A stretch of 64,000 nucleotides of DNA from Haemaphysalis longicornis. Taxonomy: Eukaryota; Arthropoda; Arachnida; Ixodida; Ixodidae. Position numbers and translations under genes: made by a program. The stretch spans positions 37,464,353-37,528,352 of the forward strand of contig CM023449.1 of the NCBI GenBank assembly GCA_013339765.2. Direction: 5' to 3'. The notes under the pieces were generated by a model. It was not told the origin of the DNA. It saw only the letters and a program-made list of their open reading frames with translations, and ran no database searches. Shown piece after piece: positions 55,254 through 64,000 of the stretch (position 1 is its first letter; every line of letters begins with the position of its first letter).

Positions 55254-55364
55254 GTTAACTTTACAGTGCAATAAAGACACACACATACGTCCCTTACTCG
55301 TACTTGTCCCTTACTTGTCCCTTACTCGTACTTGTGTGTGTCTTTATTCCGCTGTAAAGTTAAC
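55254..55364. repeat. inverted repeat with ~32-bp arms and repetitive loop
   Basis: GTTAACTTTACAGTGCAATA then AAGACACACACA on the left pairs with TGTGTGTGTCTTTATTCCGC then TGTAAAGTTAAC on the right, with two mismatches. The loop holds three CCCTTAC-TCGT-ACTTGT units in tandem. Confidence 0.8.
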
Positions 55365-55369
55365 ACACT

Positions 55370-56145
55370 TCAAAGCGTCACCACCATGAATCGTCATTAT
55401 CATCATCACCATCATCGCGCTGCATAACTGGTGTCGTTTCTAAACGTAATCTGCAATTATGATCACCGCCTTTCTGACTTGATATCTACGAGCCATAACT
55501 CCGGTTGAATCTTGGTTTTCCGAAACGAGAACAAAATATTTAAATTTTACAATTTGGAGTTTCCCTGCAGTTGCCTGTAGACTGAAAGCTTCTTCGGCCT
55601 CGCGAAGTTATTTTTTAATGAAAGAAATTGCGAACCCCGATGGCTTTGTCAAGATGAGGTCAGCTGTATATTAATGAAGACAACTTTGCTGAGTATTCCT
55701 CCCGTATTTGAGCTTTCTAATAGTTATCACACGATAGTCTGGCTACTGTCGAAATTGCACAACTGCAAAACACATGAGCTGAAAAAGACTTCGCGCACGT
55801 GAACTTAGATTCACTTTCAACTTCAGGACTTTAAAGAATAGTATAAATACTGAAGCACATCACTTTGATCGTGACATCGTGGTGTCTACATCTCGCACTT
55901 TTTTGACTAAGCACAATAAAATCTTTTTTGAGATAACATTTCACTGCACGATGCCGGAGGAAGGAACAAAATGCAGAGTCAAAGGCTGCAAACCCAACCT
56001 TCGTCCAATCAATTCTGTCGCGATGCTTCATTGCTCAGTAAATATGGTATATCAAAGGCCCGAATTGAGTGCTGCAGCATTACTAACCTCACACAACCAC
56101 TTCAATAAATTCAGCCCCCAGCAGCGACAGCTGCGGCAGTGCTGT
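55370..56145. other. non-coding stretch
   Basis: A plus-strand ORF (55,879-56,220) contains MPEEGTKCRVKGCKPN. The paired cysteines faintly recall the start of zinc-finger domains, but the rest does not fit. The ORF continues into repeat I copy 2. Confidence 0.35.
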
Positions 56146-56149
56146 GGAA

Positions 56150-56520
56150 AAGTAAAAAAAAGGCAAGTTGTATGTCGAAGAGGGAGCTACAAGGACGCGG
56201 CCGCAACGGTGTTCTATTGACCGTAAAGGCCAATGACGCCCATTCAATCTATCCGTGAGTGGCCCGAAAATAGCTTTTCGTCATCGTTGCTATGGTAGGC
56301 CTCTCTGGCCGTCGGTCCATTGAATGCGAGCTACTCGATCAGATGACTCCGCCAGCGAGTGTATTGGAAATGGGACCAAGCATATTCAGCACGCAATGAG
56401 CGCTCGCTCCATTTTTGCGCATACCTTTTACTCGAATGGTTACTTTACACTTCTGTTCAAATTTGAGTGGAAACAACCGGGTCATCGATGAAGCGGTCAG
56501 TGGAGTACACGAAAATTGTA
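56150..56520 (+). repeat. repeat family I, copy 2
   Basis: Colinear with 7,960-8,370 with many substitutions and small gaps. Confidence 0.65.
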
Positions 56521-56529
56521 CCAATTCTG

Positions 56530-58730
56530 TAACGTTTGACACTCTCGTATTTCTTCTATTTTGAGTTGCCTCAAGTATATGTTTATGTTCTTGTGCCTGT
56601 AGCATACCTGGCTTGTTGGAATATAAATCTCTGTTTTGGGATTCTAGTCTCTGTCTCGTTCTTTCGCTCTTGTCGGTGAAAGCCGTGTGTCAGACAACCA
56701 CCCTCATATCACTGGGCATCTGTGGAGTCCGTGGGTTTGTTTTTCTCGACAGAACTGACAACCGCATATTCTCGGCGGCACTCCTAGACGCCTATTAACT
56801 GTTTACAACCTCAATATCCGAGCCAAACAAGTGTGTCCAATCACGTTAGGCTCGATAAATATCTGTGCCAGCAAATTACTCTGAATAAAATAAGGCATAC
56901 AGTTTTTAATATTGCGACTCACTTGACATTGATCTTCCACGTGGGAGTTAATAAAACGTTTTTTTTTCTACTGTAGGGTGGTCTCCTGACGGCAAGGTAC
57001 CCCGTGGCTCTTGATTTTACGTTATCTTGGATTCCTGTGCAGCTAAGCAAAGAAGAGGAGGAAGTAGCAAGCTTTCCTCTATTAAGCCGTAAACGTGCAT
57101 CTTTGAAAGGCTAGAGCGCTCATTATAATTATGCTTAGCCTCTTTTGCAGCTGCAAGCTTTCCTTTTTTCTCCACTTGTATTTTTATTCTAATCATGGGA
57201 TATTTTCCTTCATATAAAATTCAAGCCCAACAAATTGGAGAATTAGTCTTTGGGGGGGACTCCTCAACACAAAGCCTCTTCTAAGGGCTGAAATTTTGCC
57301 ATAAAGTGAATCTCTTGAGTTCCTATTTTATAGCCGACAGGCTTGTTTAGTGCTGTTTTTGAAGTGATTTTAGTTTAGTGTTCTCGTGTGTTCTGATTAA
57401 AGAACGAACGATTGGGGCCTTAAGGATAACGGCGCATCCCGAGCCCAGATTCTCTCGTGACTGTCGCCGCTTCCTGCGCGTTCCTCCAACGCGCGGAGTG
57501 GAATTTTCATGAGCTCCACGGAGAACGCGTTTATGTGCCACGTATAGAGCGTGGCCGTTTTCCATTACCTTCGGAGACAAATTACCGCAAAACCAGGGGC
57601 ACTGCCTCGTTAGGGAACAGAGAGGCTTACTGTATGCACTATCCAGGCTTTTGTTACTATATCCCCGCATTTCATCCCATGGGCATAGCGTGGACTGTTT
57701 TCTTAGGTTAGCAACAAAAACGGCAAACAAATAGCTGTAAACTCAATCGGATTGAAAGTCAAGTGCTTAACGCACTATTTTTTTCTTTGTGCGAAACGGT
57801 GTCTCTAGCACTGGCCCTTAGGGAAGGTACTTAAATTCGATGTTCCAAAGTTTTATTTGTTTAGGGAGAAACAAAAAGGGATGGGTTAACCCCGCGGGAA
57901 TAATTTGGGCGCTTCGAGGAGGTGTTCCTTAAGTGTTGGAGTAAGGCATGCGTGGCCCCAACGGAACCCGGCAAACGTATCTAGCTGTGCATAGTGTGTC
58001 GACAAGCTCGTGTTGCCGAGTTTATCAAGCGGGCAATTACCTGCCGCGCTCTTGGTCCGACTGGTGTTTCTATGTGGACTGCGTATGTAGAAGATATGTT
58101 GATATAAACAAACGCATGCGAGTTCCTAAGAAGAAGAAAGAACTTCAGTGTTAGCTTAACTCGTCATCGAGGAAAAGCTTGTTGAATTTTTTCTCCCGAA
58201 ATAAAACGAGGTATGTACAAAAATTCATAAATGCTGTTGGGCACAGCAGCACAATCGGCAAGCGAAGTCCAATGGAGGTGAATGAGAGGAAAATGTAAGA
58301 AAAACATATCATCTGTGGGTGAAAGCGAAGGGGCAGTGAGTGAGAAGGAATATATATGGGCGTTTTGCTAATGGAAAAAAATTGGCGCAGCTTGAAGTAG
58401 CGGTGAAGGCCTGGAGAAACAACGGCGCTAGGAGAGGGCCTACCTTCTTCCGGTTTTGCTAAGCATTTGCTAGGGTTTGCTTAGTTTTGTTAGGTTTTGC
58501 AATGTTCTTGCTAAGCTAGGCTAGGTGTTGACGGGTGAGGCATAGTTTACCGTATTTTACAAGACCGTTCCGGATGGTGGACCACACTTGGGGGGGGGGG
58601 GGGGAGGTGTAAGAAGCTAGGTCTACCCCCAGCTACACTATTTTTCCATCCGTGCACCGCTTGTGCAAGCAGCGCCATTGTTTGCATTTTAGTAGACCAG
58701 TATATACTATTACATTCAAAATGGTATAGT
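56530..58730. other. 2.2-kb stretch without recognised gene
   Basis: Includes a GCTAGG/TTTTGCTA-type short tandem region at about 58,455-58,520 and a run of 15 G at 58,590-58,604. ORFs of 127 aa (57,347-57,730, minus) and shorter lack motifs. Confidence 0.4.
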
Positions 58731-58876
58731 AAGTGTTGCGCATACGCATGTGCCAGACCTCGCGCACATTATGTGGAAATTCCTAAGAAAACCACGGAGC
58801 AAGACCCCTCTACCCCCCATAGATATCAAACACCTAGAGCACTGGGAAACCCTGCTGCGCAGCTCTGATCCATTAA

Positions 58877-58921
58877 AGGAGCCATGAAGAGAAAACACAA
58901 GTTTGGTTCATTCGAAAGATT
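58877..58921 (+). repeat. left terminal inverted repeat
   Basis: 45 bp that pair with 60,509-60,553 at 41 of 45 positions. Confidence 0.9.
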
Positions 58922-59554
58922 GCCTCGTTAGAACCATAACGACACCACTTATAACGCAAACTTAGCTCAAATAAGCTACATAATTAGGAAAAAAGGAAAT
59001 GACCATGCGACCCACCAGCTCATTTTCCGCAACAGAACCTGTGATGTCACTTGGGATTGCTCTGCGATTGGCGGAGGCCGGCAAAAGCAAACGCATGATA
59101 GGCAGGGCTTACACTTTGCATAGCGAGCTAAATGCCCGTGAAACATACTGCACATTCTTTTTATGACAAAGAACGGTGGAGTAAACGGTTGAAGGTTCGA
59201 ACGAACACGCAAGCGTTTGCGCCAATGCGTACGAAACTAGCGCCGGCCGAGCTCGACATCTCGCCGTCGCGCAGACGAATTTTCGGGTTCGAGGCTCTTC
59301 GGGGCCAACGAACCGTTCCAGCACGCACAGCCGCGACCTTGCTTCGTATCGTAATCCCTTCACAGGAGGTTGGCCGTCATATCGCCAACCAGCAAAGGTA
59401 AAAATAGAAACGAGGGCAGTAAGGAACAGCAAGAAGCGACGAGATAGTGCCAGTCGTCGCGTAAGTTTCGAATGGTGTTGGCTTGCTGCTGTCGTTACGA
59501 GCTCGTTTCCAGTTTACAACCACTGAAAACTTCAGTTTGTTCGAGTACTTTACA

Positions 59555-59962
59555 ATGAAATTTCGTTGCTGCGTTTTGAAATGCCCATGTAGTACGGGCA
59601 AATCGTCGAGGGAGTGCGACATCCCCGCCGGTGAGGAGATCTCCTTTCATGTGCTGCCCAACGACGAACCTAGGCGAAGCAAGTGGCTACGTTTTGTGAA
59701 CTTTGCAAACGGAGGAGAAAGAGAGCTAAAGGAAGTACGAGTGTGCTCGCTTCATTTCCGAGGAAGTGATTACGGCAGGGACCCTTACGTTAGCTTACTC
59801 CTGGGACATGCTGGCGCTCGTCGCCGACTTCGTCAAATCGGTCTGACCTTGGAGAAAAAATGCCGTAAACACCGCGCATTGACGCTCGTATTTTTCTGGT
59901 CGAAGCAGAGAGCTCGCGCGAACGGCTTTCCATACACGACACCGGCCAACTGGCATAAGTGA
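59555..59962 (+). CDS. THAP-domain protein encoded in a TTAA element
   Basis: 135 residues from the chosen ATG at 59,555; an in-frame ATG at 59,483 would add 24 residues, but THAP domains begin at or near the protein N terminus, which favours the later start. THAP features: C6 (or C5) and C10, conserved Pro35 and Trp44 (LPNDEPRRSKWLRFV), then C64-x2-H67 in VCSLHF, and a basic GARRRLRQI stretch closing the domain at about residue 97. This C2CH zinc-coordinating fold binds DNA sequence-specifically and forms the N terminus of P-element-type transposases and of many host regulators. The remaining ~38 residues are basic and unassigned. No catalytic domain follows. A GTAAAC at about 59,863 could be a splice donor, so a longer spliced product is possible. 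Confidence 0.8.
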   Translation: MKFRCCVLKCPCSTGKSSRECDIPAGEEISFHVLPNDEPRRSKWLRFVNFANGGERELKEVRVCSLHFRGSDYGRDPYVSLLLGHAGARRRLRQIGLTLEKKCRKHRALTLVFFWSKQRARANGFPYTTPANWHK

Positions 59963-60092
59963 TACTGCTACTGAAATGCAACTATTATTAACCGTAATCA
60001 AAATACGGCACATACGTACCACTCTATATTCGTCCGTCGCGACGGGGCTGACGAGGCAGCGGTGCCGACGGCTGGGCGTTCGTCTGTTGTGG

Positions 60093-60362
60093 CTATCGCG
60101 GAATGGTCGCTTTGCCGTCCACCGCGTATCCCACAACTCTTGCCGCTCGTGCACTTAGAAGCATTGAGCGTTTTAGTGGTGTGAGGTTGTTAAATGCAAG
60201 CCCGAGCTCCTCGGCGAGAGTTTTGTTCTCCGGTCCAGGCGATTCCATGACTAGGGCTGCGGGTGCACTAGGTTTTACTAGTATTTTTAAAATGGCCGCC
60301 GTCTCGATCGACTCCCGCGTGTGGGTGCTATATGGAGTCGACATACTAAGTATCTGTTTCAT
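60093..60362 (-). CDS. unassigned 89-residue ORF in the THAP element
   Basis: Minus strand, convergent with the THAP ORF. The composition is protein-like (PSAPAALVMESPGPENKTLA, then LNNL-type leucines and LSARAARVVGYAVDGKA), but no family is recognised. It lies just inside the ~170-bp end shared with the element at 44,816, and that element does not share this ORF. It may be a fragment of a captured gene or chance. Confidence 0.25.
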   Translation of the reverse strand: MKQILSMSTPYSTHTRESIETAAILKILVKPSAPAALVMESPGPENKTLAEELGLAFNNLTPLKRSMLLSARAARVVGYAVDGKATIPR

Positions 60363-60508
60363 GGACCGGCTCTATGACGCCATTGTACACGTCACGGAAT
60401 GTTCAATTTTAGCGGGAGATTTAAAATTTTGGCTTAAATTGCCTTATTTCTCAGTGAATAAAGCATCATTTGCTTCCGGGAAAGCACTTGGGGTACTATG
60501 AAACACCT

Positions 60509-60553
60509 AATCTTTTGAATAAAACAAACTTTTGTTTTCTCTTCATGGCTCCT
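60509..60553 (-). repeat. right terminal inverted repeat
   Basis: Complement of 58,877-58,921 with four mismatches; the next ~120 bp inward are shared with other TTAA-type elements in the window. Confidence 0.9.
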
Positions 60554-60694
60554 TTAACGCAGCTACGCCTTGTCCAGATGGCCGAAGAAGTCGCCAGGGA
60601 CCAAGATCTCCTGGGCTGACTAACGCGGCAAAGAGAGTCCAAGCTCTCTACTTCTGGGCAAATAAAGTTCTTTCTCTCTGTCTCTTGCGCTGAA

Positions 60695-61035
60695 ACTCGA
60701 GCAGGTTTGAAAGCCGGCTTCACTGCTATAATACCCTATTTGTGGGTGTGCACCCTTTACAGGTGGCGCTTTTTTTTTTTTTTGTGCCAACGCCGCCAGA
60801 CTAAGCTCAAGCTTGAACAGCGCCGCTGTTAAAAGTGTTGTTACCGGGGCGGTAATAAAGAGCCACTAAAACAACATGAACTACTGTGATCTTATTAGGT
60901 AAGTACTTGGATATGTTTAACTATAGCGTTTAAATATCGTAGTGGCTTAAGGGTTATTTTAATTCAGATAGCCGAATTTCCCTTGTCTTTAGAGGTTAAA
61001 ATGTTAATCAGCTATATCTGTACCTGTAAAATGAA
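60695..61035. other. non-coding stretch
   Basis: A T run at 60,771-60,784. Nothing else recognised. Confidence 0.4.
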
Positions 61036-61037
61036 GT

Positions 61038-62150
61038 GCCCGACCGCCCGACCAACCGACCGACTCATCAACGGCCAGCAAAAATTACTACATCAAGAGA
61101 CTTGAACTTTCGCGGGTACATTGGCGACATGGCGTAGACGCTCCCTAAGAGGGGACTTTTGGAAATTGTACCCCAAACGGAAGGAAAGGGGGAAATTGTG
61201 TTTTCTTAAATTCGTGATTGCTACCTTTACCCGTTCACATCTTCAAACGCTTTTTGCTGATATATGTAGCCTTTAAGAATATCTAAAAAGACGTTTTTTT
61301 TGGATTTCGTCCTAACCTACACTATCGAGGTGTTTCCGCATTCCAGAAAAAAATTAGTGTTCCTAAAGATACTCAAATAAATCTTTCACCGTTTCATTTA
61401 TCCAACTGATTTTTGCTATCATATGTTACTCATAGAAATGCAGAGAACCAGTTTTAAGGATATCGCTCTGCGACGCCGCTAAAAGGGCCAAATTGTTTTT
61501 TTTTTTAGAAATGACACGGCTAACGAGCCAAAAAGGCCGAACAGGTGATGTCCACGCCTAGCCGAACTGCTCTTTCAAACGGCTACAGATTTTATGGGCA
61601 CGTCGTGGATACAGTGTTGGAGGTCAATATTGCTGAAAACAATTCCACCATGGGGAGAGTGAAAAGTGGTAAAATAGTTTTTCAGATATTAACCAACCCC
61701 TTTCTTCCAACCACTCTTGCCACCCTTGAGCTGTGGGAGAACACGGTGACTAACAGCAATCTGGATGTCCAGACAATTCTTCCTCCTCTAGAGCGAAGGC
61801 TGCCCGCTTATCACATGGCTTCCTGAAATTGGGAACAACTCCTAACTCACCGGCTCAATAAAATGTTTTTCACTCACTAACTCACTCGCTCGCGCGCACC
61901 ATCTTGGTGCAAGTTGTTTAGCGTGAGTTACAGTAAAACACGAGTGCCAGTCGCTTCACAATAACCCCGACGCGCCTGCGGTCGGAGTCCAAGTATTGAC
62001 AGCAGTCAGGAGCTCCTGAGTGTGTTCCAGTTCACGATGAACTGGCCACATATGAAAACTAACAAATAAATGAACACGTGTTATACCCATTACTGTCAAT
62101 AATATAATGGCCCACCCGGTCACCACCAGGTACTACCGCTAGTCTAACGT
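61038..62150 (+). repeat. composite repeat family A, copy 2
   Basis: Colinear with 15,450-17,060. It starts with a short, interrupted CCGACCGAC run where copy 1 has the long microsatellite, lacks the 345-bp segment of copy 1, and carries the same LINE tail (61,715-61,905). Confidence 0.75.
61715..61905 (+). pseudogene. LINE 3' tail remnant in repeat A copy 2
   Basis: ELWENTVTNSNLDVQTILPP followed by LERRLPAYHMAS and a stop at 61,824-61,826, then AATAAAATG and an ACTCACTCGCTCGC tail. It matches the remnant at 16,585-16,765 in both coding and 3' tail sequence. Confidence 0.55.
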
Positions 62151-62381
62151 AAATTGAAAGTGCTGAAAGGCTACTTGGCGCGGCTATAACTCTGACTGCA
62201 ATGCTATAAAAAGCAAATGCATTCTCTTAGTTCTTGAATTTAAACTTAACAACACCTGGCTATTCACGTTTAGAGAAAGAGAGAGAGAATATGCATTCAT
62301 GGTAAAAGCGAGGTTAGCCGAGCCATAGCGCTTAGCATGCTACGCCATATGAATGAACGAAAACATGAGGGTCTGTCAACT

Positions 62382-62385
62382 AAAA

Positions 62386-62476
<91 letters not shown>

Positions 62477-62487
62477 ACAAACAAACA
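62382..62487. repeat. (AAAT)n microsatellite
   Basis: About 24 AAAT units ending in three AAAC units. The minus-strand FIYL-repeat ORF is an artefact. Confidence 0.97.
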
Positions 62488-62744
62488 TCATGTTGTGCAC
62501 GAGTGTTCAACCGCATTTACAGAGTTTGGAAAGCGCATACACAGAGTTTCGAAGTTAAGTATGTCACAGCACTTTTACCAAGCCAGTACTACGCAAGAAC
62601 ACCAACGGAGCTTGGGTAGCCCGTACGGCCTGGCGTGGCTCCCACCAAGGGCCCAAACCTACCCTTAGTTCAAGGCCTGTGTGGTGTGGCATACACAAAG
62701 ATGGTAGGATAGTCACGTTTACCTTGTAGGTGTGTGGAGAGTTG

Positions 62745-64000
62745 AAACCAGTAAACTTTGCCGCGCTTACAGGTGGCGACCTGTTTTGCGCACCCCATCA
62801 ATGTCATCGAATATCATCGTGATCCCATTCATACGTGTGGACCGCCAACTTTATTGCAAAGTTTTTACTGAAGGGTAATCGAGTGCACTGAACGCTCGCC
62901 ACATTTATTGATTGATTGATTGTAGGTTTTAAAGCACCGAAGCAACGCAGGCGATGAGGCGCGCCGTAGTGGAGTGCTCCAGATTAATTTTGACCAGCTG
63001 GGGATCTTTAACATGTGCCTAAATCTCGTACACACGGGCGTTGTGGCTTTTCGCCGCCATCAGAAATGCGGCCGCCGCGGCCGGGAATTGAACCGCGTCC
63101 TCGTGCTTAGCATCTCAACGCCTTTTCAACTGATCCACCGCGGCAGGTACCCGCCATATTCGGGTGTGCCACTTCGCGAAGGTGGCGAGGGGGCGCCCGT
63201 CCGAACATTTTATGAATAGTTGCTGCACCCCTCCCAATAAAATCATCTTGAATGCTCGCTTGTGAAATCAACAGCTGTACATGCTGAGAGGGTCCTTTGT
63301 GCATACCGTTTATGTCTGGTCATTCAAAAGAGTTGCCGAATATTAGTTGACCGCAGCGCTGTGGTTGCTTGAGCTTCATGTACAAAACGTTTTCGGGCCT
63401 GGATCATCTGGTGGGATGGACCATCAAGTTCCCTACATTTTTGTTGTCTAGTACGCCTATTATCTTGGCCGTTCTTAGAGCCATCAAAACGAGTTTTGGT
63501 TTCTTCGGTTGTTGTTGTTTATTCGACTTCCGGAAATAAAGCAGTAATGCGTTCCGGACACAGCAGGAAATTCTGAAACACAAATCTTAGTGTATAGCTG
63601 TCGACTTTAAAAGAAACAAACCGGCTGTGATGACCTAAAAACCTAATTACATTGTGAAGAGTAAAAGTTTGCACACATGTCTGTCGGTAAAAAAAAAAGA
63701 GCAGCTGAAACTGGATTTTGGCATCTTCCCAGCTTCGAGAGCGTATTCCCGTTTCTCATCATGCCAGAAGAACCTAACGACCGAAAAGAAGCCCGCAAAT
63801 ACGTTCCGGTGCTATGTTAAAAAAAGCCACACAAAGGAATATAAATTATAACGTAACTGGATGGGACGCAAGGCAAGATATTGCTTACAACTATTGCGTA
63901 CGCCTGAGTTGTGGGTTCAACTTTATTGCTGGTTTCGCCCTCACAGCCGCAGCTCTGGTATCACATAGGGCATGCTTGAACATCAATCGCAGATTTATTT
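62745..64000 (+). repeat. repeat family C, copy 2 (continues past the window)
   Basis: Colinear with 10,060-11,010 and interrupted by a SINE at 62,906-63,149. Shared landmarks after the SINE are GAGCCATCAAAACGAGTTTT (compare 10,480), CCGGCTGTGATGACCT and ATATTGCTTACAACT. Confidence 0.65.
62906..63149 (-). mobile_element. tRNA-derived SINE, full length, in repeat C copy 2
   Basis: On the minus strand it reads TACCTGCCGCGGTGGATCAG (box A region), then box B GGTTCAATTCCCGG, GCCGCGGCGGCCGC, the body, and an ATCAATCAATCAAT end. Flanking CGCCACATT and CGCCATATT are a probable target duplication, and copy 1 of repeat C shows the empty site (GGCCATATTC near 10,212). Confidence 0.9.

Larger units (their letters stand above)
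58877..60553 (+). mobile_element. 1,677-bp TTAA-flanked DNA element carrying a THAP-domain ORF
   Basis: The ends are inverted repeats of 45 bp with four mismatches (41/45), starting AGGAGCCATGAAGAGAAAAC. TTAA lies on both sides (58,873-58,876 and 60,554-60,557). The LINE frame around it proves the empty site. TTAA targets are characteristic of piggyBac and of Sola3, but these termini and the lack of a DDE-type ORF do not let me assign it. The interior holds the THAP ORF (59,555-59,962, plus) and a minus-strand 89-residue ORF (60,093-60,362). It is probably non-autonomous, mobilised by a transposase encoded elsewhere. Its right end is shared with the element at 44,816. Confidence 0.85.
58735..60690 (+). 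pseudogene. I-group LINE 3' tail, split by the THAP element
   Basis: The left part (58,749-58,876) encodes HVPDLAHIMWKF and, further on, HLEHWETLLRSSDP. The right part (60,554-60,619) continues in the same frame with TQLRLVQMAEEVARDQ and a stop at 60,617-60,619. A short UTR follows with AATAAAGTTC (60,661) and a TCTCTCTG tail. Counting one TTAA only, the reading frame is uninterrupted across the junction. This proves that the intervening 1,677 bp is an insertion. The rest of the LINE is missing upstream of about 58,735. Confidence 0.85.

Noticed and set aside
59795..60154. 119-residue minus-strand ORF inside the THAP element
   Set aside because: Largely antisense to the THAP ORF tail; no motif.
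58877..60553. Classification of the THAP element as a P element
   Set aside because: The target duplication is TTAA, not 8 bp, the termini do not match P-type ends known to me, and no transposase catalytic domain is visible.
62297..62500. Hydrophobic FIYL-repeat ORF (minus)
   Set aside because: Product of the (AAAT)n array.
1..64000. CRISPR array, bacterial operon or phage region
   Set aside because: No regular spacer-repeat arrays, no dense coding and no Shine-Dalgarno-led genes; the repeats are those of an animal genome.

Overview
This window is repeat-rich animal nuclear DNA, most likely from a hard tick (Ixodidae). The evidence is indirect. Several copies of a tRNA-derived SINE resemble the Ruka-type SINEs described from ixodid ticks. 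There are also I-group LINE tails, Ty3/gypsy elements and many short hairpin and TTAA-flanked DNA elements. I see no multi-exon host gene, no rRNA, no confident functional tRNA, no CRISPR array and nothing prokaryotic. Almost every recognisable coding sequence belongs to a mobile element.

Layout. 1-15.4 kb is non-coding and carries dispersed repeats (families B, C, H and I) and several perfect or near-perfect palindromes. 15.4-17.1 kb has an (ACCG)n array and one copy of composite repeat A. 19,171-24,695 is a structurally complete Ty3/gypsy retrotransposon: two LTRs, a 4-bp ATAT target duplication, a polypurine tract, a broken gag, and a pol split by one frameshift. 25.9-28.1 kb is an inverted repeat pair (D) enclosing a SINE and a small TTAA-flanked element. 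31.2-34.6 kb is a second, much older Ty3 element carrying a GC-rich insertion, a SINE and a hairpin inside its LTR. 34.7-35.5 kb is a SINE split by repeat B. 42.3-44.0 kb is a 5'-truncated I-group LINE with a long open frame (RNase H plus CCHC). 44.8 kb is a TTAA-type element end. 47.9-48.7 kb has a 151-bp palindrome and ATTGG arrays. 49.2-50.5 kb has two SINEs and an RTE-like LINE tail. 53.1-54.4 kb is another LINE tail. 58.7-60.7 kb is the most interesting stretch: a 1,677-bp DNA element with 45-bp inverted repeats, flanked by TTAA, encoding a THAP zinc-finger domain and inserted inside a LINE coding tail. 61-64 kb has second copies of composite repeats A and C.

How the parts relate. There is no operon or host pathway here; the window is a record of nested transposition. 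Insertion order can be read in several places: hairpin into B, B into SINE, SINE into C, SINE and a GC-rich element into the old Ty3, and the TTAA/THAP element into the LINE. The THAP element deserves most follow-up. It has clean ends and a clean target site, it carries a DNA-binding domain without any recognised transposase, and its right end shares about 170 bp with two other elements in the window.

Limits. Repeat families were matched by eye, so boundaries are approximate unless a terminal repeat or target duplication is stated. Clade names for LINEs and the SINE are assigned from motifs, not from searches.
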